Assembly: GCA_031769625.1 (NCBI GenBank)
Contig: JAUIMM010000601.1
Coordinates: 1,592,501 to 1,656,500, forward strand
Reading direction: 5' to 3'
Length of the DNA: 64,000 bases
Origin: Taudactylus pleione
Taxonomy: Eukaryota > Chordata > Amphibia > Anura > Myobatrachidae
Both the position numbers and the translations under genes were made by a program. This document shows, piece after piece, positions 22,813 to 33,646 of this stretch (positions are counted from its first letter, which is position 1; each line of letters opens with the position of its first letter). The notes below the pieces were generated by a model. It saw only the letters and a program-made list of their open reading frames with translations. It made no database searches and was not told the DNA's origin.

Positions 22813-24576
22813 TGTGGCTGGAGGCCGACCACACGTGATTAAAATGGCTGCAAAGGCATTGAGGGGATTAACCCTCATGCCATTGCGCCATTTTTAAAAG
22901 GACAGTGTAAAAGCACACTGCACATGGTTTATAATAAACTGTATTAAAGTATATATGTATTGCTGTTATGCACTGCAGCTGATCTGCAATGCATTAGTGC
23001 ATGAATCAACACATGTTTAATATGCTATGCACTATATGGTTTAAAATGCACTTCTTGAATATATGCCTGAATATGACATGACCAGCCTCTGTGTTCCTGC
23101 AGGAACTAGCAGGAGGTCTGATGAATAGGAAGACCTGTTGTGGTCAGTGAACTCTGGGCCTGATTCAGAGCCGAATGCTCTGACCAGAGCGCTCGCTCTG
23201 AATCAGTGCCCTCCTCCATGAAAATGGAGTGGCCTCCTGGCCGCTCGCATAGCTGTGGGTGACCACCCACAGCATATGCGAGCGTCCATGATGATGGTCG
23301 CGATGGTCTTGACCATCGTGACCATCAGGCTTGCGACGGAGACCCTGCAGTAGGGTCTCGCTGCCGCAAGCCCTGGAGTGATTTTGGCTCTATCAGAGCC
23401 AAATCAATCCCACTGACATCACTAGTGATGTCAGTGGGGCTGGCTTCAGATGGTAGGCATTCCCATGGGAACGCCTCTGTCTGGCAGGCACGCCCCAGGC
23501 ATGCCCACCAAAGGGGGCGTGCTGTCAGTCAACATCGACAGCACGCCCCCTTTGGTGCGAGACCCGGAGCAATGGAGAGCCCGTCACTCGCCGGGTCTCA
23601 TGCATGCGCACGACCGAGCTCCCTCCATTGTGTGCATGCGTAGTGGGGGAACATCGACCCGCTTGCGAGCATCCTGCGCTTGCAAGCGGGTCTGAATGAC
23701 CCCCTCAGGCTGGAAGGTTACTGTTTGAAGGTGTGAATGGTGTCATATAGCCAAACCCTTCAGATACAGAACTTCCTTTTGTAAAAGACAAGTTGTTTGT
23801 GCTTAGGAAACCAAATGTTTTTGGGTGGTATCAAGGAAATTGATTTAATTTCTGTGAAATGTAAGACGTATTTATTTATGTTTTCTGAGATAGCCTGATT
23901 GGCTAGAAGGAACACAGGGTGGATTTGCCCCCCTGTGATGTTGTGTGTAAGAATGACATAAAAAGAGGGACTGTGAGCCCTCTATGTGTACAACCCTGTA
24001 ACTTATTTGAGGAGAAGAGCTGCTGATAAGATTCCTGTATGTGGTACATCTTTTAAAATCCTTTGTGGAGAATTGCTGTTTGATTTCTGTGTGATATTCC
24101 CCTTCAGATGGAAGGGAAGGTATTATTTAAGACATTGTGCAAATAAACACCGTTTGCCTTTACTTCAATTGACTCAATCCTGCGACCAACAGAATTGCGC
24201 CAAAATGCTATTCCGTTTCCCTGCTGTTCTGGGTAAGAGCTCCGTGTCTCCAAGTTCAAGCCCTCTGCCAAGCTACCGTGAAGACCTGGTCCACTGCGAG
24301 AGATCAGGTGGGAACAGCCGACACCAATCAGGGGGTGTGGCCGGAGCTAGTCAAACGCATATGCAGCAGAAGCGGTTCCAGGTGCTGAGGGAGGAGCCTG
24401 AGGGTAACATAAAAAGCGATTCCAAACACCGGTGGTAGAGTTTGGTGGTGGCAGCATCGTTACAGCCCATTGTGCAGTGGGCAGAGTCAGTGACAGGCGG
24501 TCACTGACGGTGAGTGGGAGTCCAAGAGCGGTAACCCATGACCAGGGATTGCCTAGGCGAAAGGCGTACGGTCACA
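22813..24576 (+). repeat. 3' LTR of Gmr1-like element, interrupted by a MITE
   Basis: It aligns to the 5' LTR except for the 549-bp insertion at 23156-23704. Without that, length is about 1215 bp. The end GTCACA is followed by the target copy ACGTG. Confidence 0.88.
23156..23704. mobile_element. 549-bp hairpin-chain MITE in the Gmr1-like 3' LTR
   Basis: Left end GGGCCTGATTCAGAGC; right end inverted GGGGGTCATTCAGACC. Flanks are TCT and TCA; the empty site in the 5' LTR (near 18787) reads CTCTGGCTGG, fixing the insertion point. The body is a series of inverted repeats like those at 39361-39910. Confidence 0.88.
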
Positions 24577-24581
24577 ACGTG

Positions 24582-24962
24582 TTATACCACGTGATGTATA
24601 CAACCCATTATCACGAGTCACGTTAATGACTCGAATTAGAGGTACCATGCCTACCTAAGCGTGTATCGGTAGTGGCAATCTAAAGCGAGCTTTTGAAGCC
24701 TCTTTGTATATTGATAGTCATAAATTCTACATCCCAAAAAATGCGTTCCAGACCTCTGTTTGAGGGGCACAATATAGCATTCCAAATACCCAGAAATCAG
24801 AAGGTTTTGGATTCCTTATCGCATATATATACAATACACAACATGACAATATATTATATCAAAAATATGTAAAAATATAAAAATTTAAAAAATTGTGTAA
24901 CATCTAAAAATGAACCAAGATAAAAGTTATTTCATATAATAGTAATGATAAAATAGGTAAGA
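24582..24962. other. Unassigned AT-rich sequence
   Basis: No gene or repeat end recognised. It continues the host DNA broken at 18454. Confidence 0.5.
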
Positions 24963-24966
24963 TTAA

Positions 24967-25140
24967 GGGGTCTATTTACTAAGCAGTGTTAGGAGACAGA
25001 GTGAGTGATAAGGTGCCAGCCAATCAGCTCCCGACTGTCATTTTTCAAACACAGACTGTGAGATGGTAGTTAGGAGCTGATTGACTGGCACCTTATCACT
25101 TTTCACTCTGTCTCCTAACACTGCTTAGTAAATAGACACC
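24967..25140. mobile_element. 174-bp fold-back MITE
   Basis: The arms GGGGTCTATTTACTAAGCAG and its inverted counterpart GGTGTCTATTTACTAAGCAG extend inward through GTTAGGAGACAGAGTGA and GATAAGGTGCCAG, so almost the whole element is one hairpin. Flanks are TTAA (24963-24966) and TTAC (25141-25144), which would fit a TTAA target (Kolobok or piggyBac type), not certain. Confidence 0.75.
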
Positions 25141-25384
25141 TTACAGTGTAGAAAAAATGCACATTTATATCCAAAGGTAAAACGAGGAAATGAGAAATGC
25201 TGACATACACTTAATAGGTTGTAAAATGTAAAAACAAAATTAAATGATGAAGAATATAAAGGGATGATAGAGGGATGAAAGAGAAAAGAAAATGTAAAAA
25301 TATGTTCTGAAGGGCAGCAATGCACAACAGTTTCACATATTTTCAGGCTGAAGTTTTAATTAAATATGGATTATGATAGTGCTA

Positions 25385-25957
25385 AAGAGAATGCATGCAT
25401 TATTACATACATACAGCCTCATCTAGAATACTGCATTCAGTTCTGGAGGCCATATCTCCAGAAGGATATAGACACATTAGAGATGGTACCAAGAAGGGCA
25501 ACTAAAATGGTGCACTGTCTACATCACAGAACTTACCCAGAACGGCTAAAATATCTTAATATGTATAGTTTGTAACAGAGAAGGGAAAGGGGGGACATGA
25601 TAGAAACTTTCAAATACTTGAAGGGTTTTAACAAGGGACAGGAGGGAAGCATTCTTCAAAGGAAGAGAAATACAAGAACATGAGGACATACACTGGAGGG
25701 AGACAGACTCAGAGGAAATTTGAGGAAAAATTACTTCACAGAAAGGGTAGTGGATAAGTGGAATAGCCTCCCATCAGATGTGGTTGAATCTAAAACGGTG
25801 GAACAATTTAAACACGCTTGGGATAGGCATAAGAATATCCTTAAGAGAGACGTAAGGAGCAAATAGGTTTGAAGTTGCCTAAAGGATACATGAAAAGGGG
25901 CAGACTAGATGGGCCAAGTGGTTCTTCTATGCCAACAAATTATATGTTTCTATACAT
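25385..25957 (+). mobile_element. LINE 3' fragment with end of ORF2 (CR1/Rex-like)
   Basis: Translation gives HLEYCIQFWRPYLQKDIDTL, RRATKMV, a degenerate RRERGDMIETFKYLKGF, then NYFTERVVDKWNSLPSDVV and FKHAWDRH, a pattern typical of the C-terminal end of non-LTR reverse-transcriptase ORFs (CR1, Rex1 and relatives). It has stops and a frameshift. The tail GGGCAGACTAGATGGGCCAA and following bases form a short 3' end. Only the 3' end is present, as expected from 5' truncation. Confidence 0.65.
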
Positions 25958-26084
25958 AAACAAACTACTGTTTATTAATGAAAATGTAGATACAGCTTTT
26001 TTTACCTTCAGTATTTCCTGGTCTCTGATAACTTCAAGTGCTATATGATATGCTGCACTATAGTGATCTAAGGATCTGTACATA

Positions 26085-26605
26085 GGGCCTGATTCAGCAA
26101 GGAGTGCATGGCTGCATTTGGATGCAGCCGGTCGATGTTTGCAATCTGTCCATGCGTATGCATAGCAGTGCATGTGCACCAACCGGCTGCAGCAATCTGG
26201 AAGCGATCACAGTGATGTACAGGAAGTAACTGTTTAAGGGTGGTGATGGGGGTTATCAGAGAAACGCAGACATGCCTGTGTGTTTAAAAGCCGTTCCAGT
26301 GGCGTGCATAATTAAGCCCCTGTGATTGTATACGCTGGCAGAGGTCTAGATGGCTACAGGAAGTTTAGCTGTTTGTGTGGTAGGGTCAGGTAAACCACAA
26401 CTTTGCGAATGGTTCTGATGTTACTCGATGTTACCAATGTTTTCGCTGACTTGCGTATGCATGTCATAGGAAGTGGGCGGCTGTATACAGTAATGGGCGT
26501 CTTGGTATAGTGCAGAGGTTGCCATGCAATTGCATTCATTAGCATATTTTTGCAGCTAACGGGTGCGTGCGAAAGCAGCCATGCAATCTTAGCTGAATCA
26601 GGCCC
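26085..26605. mobile_element. 521-bp MITE of the GGGCCTGATTCAG family, TSD ATA
   Basis: Left GGGCCTGATTCAGC, right inverted GGGCCTGATTCAGC, with ATA on both sides (26082-26084, 26606-26608). A hairpin with arms GGCTGCAT/ATGCAGCC lies near the left end. It is a different subfamily from the 549-bp copies. Confidence 0.85.
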
Positions 26606-26609
26606 ATAA

Positions 26610-27750
26610 TGCATTGATTTAGCATCTGTCATATGGTAAAGTTAAGCTGCATTAAGGATTCTTGCTTAATTCAACTTAAATGTCACATGGATTCAAGATA
26701 ATCACTCTTTGAGATAGTGCACACATGACCCATTAAGGAAAATTGACAACAAAATATACTCCTCGGAGTAAGCAGTTCTCAGCTAGCAGTGACCTAAGCA
26801 ATAACTATTTTCTACTGTTCAATGGTTTTCCAGTGGCAGTGACAAGCTCTTACTGTATATGAAAATCAAATTCTTATTAATTAAAAGAACTATTCAATGA
26901 AACAAATTATTTTATGTGTCATTTTCTTTAGACCTCCTTCATCTGGATAATTGTCAAAACTTTTTTTCACATTTAAAACTAGAGACTGTATGGAAAGGTA
27001 TTTTAAGACTCTACTCCTGTGTGAATAAATGTTAGCACCATTATCCTTTGGATGCAACCCAAATGAGGGTGGGGTCTGTTGAGGAGGTGGAGTCGATTGG
27101 AGGGGCGGGATCACTTCTCAAAGAGCCTGATTCCTGAGTTGGACCCAGTTGCAGTCTTCCCTGCATCTTTTGCTGCAATATATTTCTAGTGCCGCTACAA
27201 TGCCTTTCCCTGGTGTACATCCATGCGTCAAATATGCAAGGACTGAGATGGCCACTCTCAGTTTCTACAGATACTGCAATCATGGTTTGAGCATTTTTAG
27301 TTGCCACCATTGATCGACAATTGAAACTTTTACCAGCCCTATGCAACGTGCAGATCATCCATCTGAGTATGGCCTCCAATGTCACTCCAATAACACGCAC
27401 ATCTGTGTTACATCTGCATATAATTAGCCAACCCCTGTAACTGCCTAGGAATGCCCAACACTTTGCTATTACATTTCTTTGTGCTTCCATCTGAATTTGT
27501 ACTGCAGCTATGTATGCACACCATTGGGACACATGCACAGTGCAACTCAGATGCATGTGCAGACTGCAGACTAAAAAAAATAGACAAGAAAAAAAATATT
27601 TTGGCTCCCACAAGAAAGAAAAATGAACACATTACACCCTACATAAAGCACCAAAACACGTTAGCCACCACAGGAAGAAAACAAACACATTGGCCTCAGT
27701 AAGAAGAAAATTAAACATAATATCCCACCTGAGAGCGATGTGTATTTGTC
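26610..27750. other. Unassigned sequence
   Basis: No gene supported. The part near 27390-27570 shares scattered phrases with 28920-29060 (GCATCC/TTCCATC...AATTTGT.CTGCAGC, ATGCATG.GCAGACTG), so both may be remains of one old repeat family. Confidence 0.4.
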
Positions 27751-28200
27751 TGTTTAGTTCCCGGCACCATGGGGTGCACTGTATGTCTCAGGGACTGGGG
27801 GTAGGGTGAATAGTACATGTCCCTGGGCTGGGGGAGTAAAGTATGTCTAGGGGACCATGGGTAGGGTATGGAGAGCATGTCTAGGGGTCCAGAGGATAGT
27901 TTACATAAATGGGGCCAGGGGGGTAGTGTATGTCCCTGGGGCCAAAAGGATAGGGTGGGCAGTGTATCTCGCTGAGACCAGGGATAGTAGAGTGGGTAAT
28001 GTTTATCCCAGAAGCAGGGGTTAGTGAGGTTATTGTATGTCCCCTGACCAGCGGGTACTGTGTGTCTCAGGGGCCAGAGGAGAGGGTGGGGAATTTATGT
28101 CACTGGAGGCCATGGGGGAGTTGTGGTACGGCAGGTAGTGTATGTCCCCAGGGCTAGACATTTGGACTGCACCACACATCTTGTGGCAGGTCAGGGGGGC
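27750..28200. repeat. Degenerate G-rich minisatellite
   Basis: Imperfect units around GTATGTCCCTGGGG and GGGGTAGGGTG. This resembles the minisatellite cores of the hAT-like elements at 9081 and 36615, but no terminal repeats are seen. Confidence 0.5.
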
Positions 28201-30262
28201 CTCAGTTACACTTCTGGGCAGGGCTACCATTAGAAACTGTGGAGCCTTGACTGACAAAATAGGCAGACTCCTCTGTGTTCAGGCCTGGGACTCTAGTCCC
28301 AACAGTCCCTCCTGATTGCTGCCCTGACTGTGGGGCACCATTTTTAATACTGAGTGGGCACTGTGGGGCATAATATTTGATTGGCATTGTGAGAACATAA
28401 AGGGGCAGGGAGAGATGGTCTCACACACTGCAGCCTGCACGGGAGAAGGATCATTGGGCAGAGAAGTAAGTAAAGGAGGGGCTGGGAGAAGGATCCCCAT
28501 AGACTGCTGCAGCATGCAGGAGATTGGGACCGGATGGGTAGAGCTAAAGAGAAAGAGAAGTGGTGAGGAATCAGGAAAGGGGGTGGGTACCTAGGCTCAC
28601 ATATTGCAGTCACCCCTGATGGTGGCCCTGCTTCCTTGTGCTGTTCAGTACTGTACCAGGGCCCAGGGGGTATGTTGCAGGTGCTAGCGCCACCTGGAAA
28701 TGCCTGCTATCTGGAGCATATGACAGATTTTGCTGCAGTGGAACTGCATCTTTATGATAATGCCACAGCTGATATGATTCTTACATAGACGCCCACTGGC
28801 TGTAGGTGCTAATCTGGTGCTGTATGTGTTAAGATGCACCATCTGAGATTGCACCATCCCTAAGTGAAAGTTACATTTTTCTATCTGAGCAAAACTGCCG
28901 TGGTTAGTTTAACCACAAAATGCCAACATCTGGTTAGCAAGCCCCCTGTTACTACTCAGAAACACCCTCTAAAATAGCCATTCTCTGCATCCAAATTTGT
29001 TCTGCAGCTTCCAGAGGTAACCATCTATATGCATGCACAGACTGAAAACATTGGCTGCTTGCATACAGTATCGACAAAGCATACACCTCTGATTCACTCA
29101 CAATATGGCATGTGGTGTTTCTCTATATTTTCTATAGCACTAAGGGGTATATCATATAATATTGAAGCAAGTATACTACTAACCATTTAATAAGACGTTA
29201 GTTTATGACCTATTTATGTACCACTTTCAAAGTACAAGCTTACCATACAGCATCTGTTCAAAATACTGCAAGGGCAACCTGTAACAATGCATAATCTAAT
29301 GAATAGCTTATGCTTTAGGGCCTTGAGGTGTGTAGTTTGAGGTTTTGCAGTCTAAATTCACATAAGCTATATAGTACCCATAACAATAGCCACAATAGTA
29401 AGGTGTATTTTATGATACCAAAATTTAGAGGCTCACAAAAAGATCCTGTGAATTAATATAATAGTCTTATTGAAAAATAATTACAATTACAACTTGGGGT
29501 AAGGGGCGACCTATTGAGGCTTAGTGCATGAATTGATTTTTTACAATACCTCAAAGCATGTGAAAATAAATGGAAATGCCCCCAAAGCTAATATTTCCTA
29601 CAGCTTTCAGAAACATTATTTTGTTGTATAATATATTTTGCTAATATTTTAGTTTAGTTTAATTATTAAAATAAATCATAAAGCTAAGATGCACAGGAGT
29701 ACCCTGACTGGCTGGCAGAAAATTAAGTTTATTCTTACCTCTGCTGTGACAATGTCACTAGGGTATTGATATTGGTATTGGTATTGGGTATCGATCAGCT
29801 GACCAGTAACATTTTAATGATAGTGACAATAGAATATTTTCTTTTGTTGCAATACACGCTAATAGAAAATCTCTTTTATTATCACAATTTGATATATAAA
29901 GCCTATAATCTTCTTATTTACAAACAATACTCCTAATAAAATGTAAAAGCTAAGCATGACTAGTACTGTAGGTGCACATAAACACACATACACACACGCA
30001 TGCACACACAAACACACATTATAGATTCCAATGTATAATTTCATTGTAATGAGTTACAGTGCCATGGAAACCTGGGAAAAGTAGTTGGATTCTCCATATC
30101 AAATGTCTTACATATGAGAATTATCACATATTAAATAGGTGAGTATAACAACAATTTTCAATTGGTCATTGCTTATTTTACTGCAGGAACTCTTGTACAA
30201 TCTCCAGCTATGTGAGGCTTATAATCAATGCCAAGCACAATAAACATCATGCCATTTAGTAT
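28201..30262. other. Unassigned sequence, mostly AT-rich
   Basis: No gene. A short GGTATT-type repeat lies at about 29762-29790 and a CA-rich stretch at about 29984-30018. Nothing else stands out. Confidence 0.5.
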
Positions 30263-30266
30263 ATTA

Positions 30267-31127
30267 AGGGGGGTAGTCAATTTGGAGCGAAAAGTCCATG
30301 CTGTTCTTTTCGCTCCACATCGGAGGTTTTCCGGGGATAAAGTATTGGGTGCGTGCCTGCTTTATCCCCGTATTCAATTAGAAAGCAGCGAAAACGGGAC
30401 CTGGCGGAAAGGTAAGTATCGGGAAAAATAGGGAATTTTTGGGAATTCATCCTAGGGCCCCCTAATGATGTCCTGACATGGGGGATCACTGTGGGTACCC
30501 CCATTTTTCCCTGCAGAAGGTAATTTGGGCTTTTATATAGCCACTGCAGATGTTTTTTCCCGACTTCTAAGAAGTGATGAAGAATAGCACTTAGGTTTTT
30601 TTTGCGCAAAAAATAACTATGTCCATCAAATTTGGGGTACATGAAAATTGGTTCAAGCATATTTTTAAGTCCCTAAAGTGCATTTTTTAAAATTCTTCAA
30701 AAATGCACCTGCCGCTACCACCACATTCTTTTAAACACCTGCCGCATACTTGGGAACCCCCCTGATTTAATTTTGTTATTTAAAAACTTGTTCCCCATAT
30801 TATTATTTTTTAACCCAAAAATTTAAATAATTTTTCTGGGCTGTCCCTATTTTATTTTATTTTTTTTACTTTTTTGACACAGTTCATTTTTAGGGGCTAT
30901 TCCCAGTGGTGCCGGCTATTTTTTTTAAGCCTGCACCGTTAAACCCCAATTCTGCACTTTATTTCGCCACCAATTTCAGTGGTGAAAAGTTATCCCCATT
31001 TTTTTTAAAGACTTTTCAAACCTGCAAAAAGTCTGGATATGGGGATAATTGAAACAGGGGAAAATGACGTCATCGGCGATAAATTATCGCCGATTCCGAC
31101 ATTTCGCTCCATATTGAATGTGGCCCT
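30267..31127. mobile_element. 861-bp inverted-repeat element with TATTA flanks
   Basis: Left AGGGGGGTAGTCAATTTGGA and right (inverted) AGGGCCACATTCAATATGGA share the same layout, continuing into GCGAAA on both sides. Both flanks are TATTA (30262-30266, 31128-31132). A second inverted pair, GGCGATAA/TTATCGCC, lies near the right end. No coding capacity. The superfamily is open; the flank could be a 5-bp copy or a TA target in an AT-rich site. Confidence 0.7.
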
Positions 31128-31132
31128 TATTA

Positions 31133-31914
31133 TAACTTACATTTTGCCTTTTTTATTTTAATTATGTGCAGGAGAACAGGAGACATGGGTTCCAGGAGGT
31201 GTTTGGTGGTATTGTGTTCTATAAGTTTTACATGCTATTAGGGTTAGGCACAAGGAAATCCTCTTTGTATTCTTGACACAGTGTTATAATTTTTACATGC
31301 CTCAAATGATGTATGAACCTATACTAAATGCTAAATTGCCAGATTAATGAATGTCTATTACCGGTATCTAGTCCTTCTAACCACTTACCATATTCTCCTG
31401 TCTACCAGATCTTGGGATTGTTCCTGAACATGAGTCCCAATTTTTCTCATTTTGAACCTGTCATTAACCTTGTGTGTGCTGAATAGAAACATCTTATTTT
31501 CAGCACTACATGCAAAATTACCAAAGTCACTGTCTCTCCCCTTACTATCTGCTTTATCAGACCATTGGTTTTTGACCTGATTACATCTTGATCCCAGAGA
31601 TTAACTATTTGTACTATTTTTAAGCACCAAACCATACATTTTACTGAGAAACAGTATCCAGATGTTTGGTGCAATTTTTCTGACACTTAAATGTGGACAA
31701 TTTCAATGCACAGCTGTGTTTGTGTACTACCAGTCTCTAGTTTTAACCTATTCATTGTCACCTTTAACAACCTGTAAAACTGTTGCTACATTACCTCCAA
31801 AACAGCATTACTTCCAGCAGCTACTGAAATTGAGCAAAACCTCCTAAGCTGCACTTACCATATCTTGTTGCCTAAATCAGGTGCAACACCTATAGACTGC
31901 ATTGCTACTCCAAA
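31133..31914. other. Unassigned AT-rich sequence
   Basis: No gene, terminal repeat or tandem array recognised. Confidence 0.5.
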
Positions 31915-32395
31915 GGGATGCAGTCAAAAAGAAGGCGGTCTAAATGCCGACTGCTGGCTTCTCTACTGTCAAATCCCAGCAGGGGACTAATGACAGGCAT
32001 CGAAATCTCGACACCTGTCATTATACCTACACCGGGAGCCCGATGCGTGGCATACCAATTGAAGGTAAACCAGATGCTGGGTGTGAACAGCCGTGGGGGG
32101 AAGGGTTAGGTTAAGGGCTCCTGGGGGGAACTTAGGGTTAGGCACCCCCAGGAGGGTTAGGGATAGGCTAGGGGAAGGGAGGGTTAGGGTTAGGCACTCC
32201 CAGAGGGAGGTTTGGGTTAGGCACCCCCCTGAGCATTAGGTTTAGGCTGCAGGGAGGGGGGGTTAGGTTTATACACTTATGGGGGGAAGGTTAGGGTTAG
32301 GCACTAGATGGGGAGGTTAGGGTTTGGCACCCCTAAGGGAGGGTTAGGGGGGGATAGGGTTATGGATAGTTAGAAACTTACCTTAGTCGGGATCT
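31915..32395. repeat. Dispersed repeat with internal GGGTTAGG tandem, copy 1
   Basis: The head has CCGACTGCTGGCTTC and a hairpin ATGACAGG...CCTGTCAT; the body (about 32095-32360) is a degenerate tandem of GGGTTAGGCACCCCC-type units; the tail has ACTTACCTTAG. The same order is found at 46795-47400. It is telomere-like in motif but not a pure TTAGGG array. Confidence 0.7.
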
Positions 32396-32556
32396 TGCTG
32401 TTCTGCTTTCTGGTGTCAGAATAACTTCTGCCGGGTTAACATCCAGCACTATTTTATACTGATCCCTCTCCCAATACCAGTAAAAGCACTAGTGCCACTA
32501 TCAAAAGAAACAAATCCTTTAGAATTTCTGGCAGTTACATCTCTTAAGATGACACA

Positions 32557-32935
32557 GGGCCTGATTCAGACCCGCTCGCAAGTGCATTGTACTTGCAAGC
32601 GGGTCGATGGTGGCCCAGTGCGCATGTGCAGCGTGCGCGAGCCCCATACCAAGTGAGACCTTCACTCGCTCTGGAGTTCGCAGCAAAATGGGGCAGCTGT
32701 CGATGTTGATCGACAGCTCGCCCTGTTGTGTAAGCGGGTGATATGAACAAACGGAGGCATTCCCGAAGGATCACCTGCGTTTGTGGAAGTCCACATGGCA
32801 TTTTGAGTGCTGAGACCCTACCTTAGGGTCTCCTCGCAATGCAAATGGTTGCGATAATCGTGACCATCTCCTGCACGCTCGCACTAGCTGTGAGTGGGCA
32901 CCCACAGCTTAGAGAGCGGACAGGAAAAAAAAAAA
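32557..32935. mobile_element. Truncated MITE of the 549-bp subfamily, reversed
   Basis: It starts with GGGCCTGATTCAGACCCGCT, the right end of the family, and runs backward through the hairpins CCGCTTGCAAG-like, GCTGTCGATGTTGATCGACAGC and the GACC/GGTC block. It stops at an A-run before the opposite terminus. Confidence 0.7.
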
Positions 32936-33638
32936 AAACTCCCAGCCCTTGAGTCTCTTCTCAATCTGCATTCCTTGATATAAATGACTATATTAAAATT
33001 TAGGAAATAAATATATTTTTTTACTATTTGCTTATACTGTATGTTCATTTGGGGGGTCTCGTTACATCCATTCTAGAGGCCTATTCATCATTACATAATT
33101 ATTACTAATGACAATTATGTTTTGAACTCGCTGCAAGTTCAAAGTACCTCTCAGAGGCATATATCATATCTCTTTCCCTAAAGTATCACATCTGAAAAGC
33201 TGCTCTTTCTGTGGAGTCAGCTTTTCAGAAGTGAGAGACTTTCTCCTGCTGCTCTGGTCTTCATAGATTCTTCACAGCCTGTTTTCAAATTGCACATGCA
33301 CAGCATGAAAACAGGCTGCAAAGATTCTCAGATGACAAGAGCATTAGGAGAAAAGTGAGAAAAGAGGGACAAGCCAGAGCGCTGACACCCACCACCTGCA
33401 AGACTTCTCTCATGTAGCGGTGAGTGCAGTGGAGCTTGGTGGAGAAATAGGTATGGAACTGGAAGCAGCAGGCAGCCATAGCACAGCAGAGAAGGATCTA
33501 AAAGTATCCCTTGGTTACACAAACTGCCATGTATACGGCAGCATGTGAAGATATTTGGGTGCTGCATGCCATCTCAGGATGACATATAGTTTCACTTTCA
33601 TGTTCCAAAGTAAAGCATTTTCGGAAATTGATGAATCA
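32936..33638. other. Unassigned sequence
   Basis: No supported gene. A short hairpin (GAAAAGCTG...CAGCTTTTC) lies at about 33195-33229. Confidence 0.45.
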
Positions 33639-33646
33639 CATACAGA

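Larger units (their letters stand above)
18455..24576 (+). mobile_element. Gmr1-like Ty3/Gypsy LTR retrotransposon, internally deleted
   Basis: Two LTRs (18455-19638 and 22813-24576) start TGTGGCYGGAGGCCGACCAC and end GTCACA, with flanks ACATG (18450-18454) and ACGTG (24577-24581), a 5-bp target copy with one change. Inside: primer-binding site, gag with a SCAN-like capsid, zinc knuckle, aspartic protease, a piece of the integrase region, then RNase H directly before the polypurine tract. RNase H last and integrase-type sequence before it agree with Gmr1-like elements, whose pol order is PR-INT-RT-RH (established knowledge). Most of integrase and the reverse-transcriptase core are deleted. 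Confidence 0.87.

Noticed and set aside
32095..32360. True telomere repeat
   Set aside because: Units are GGGTTAGGCACCC-type and irregular, in a dispersed repeat, not tandem TTAGGG.
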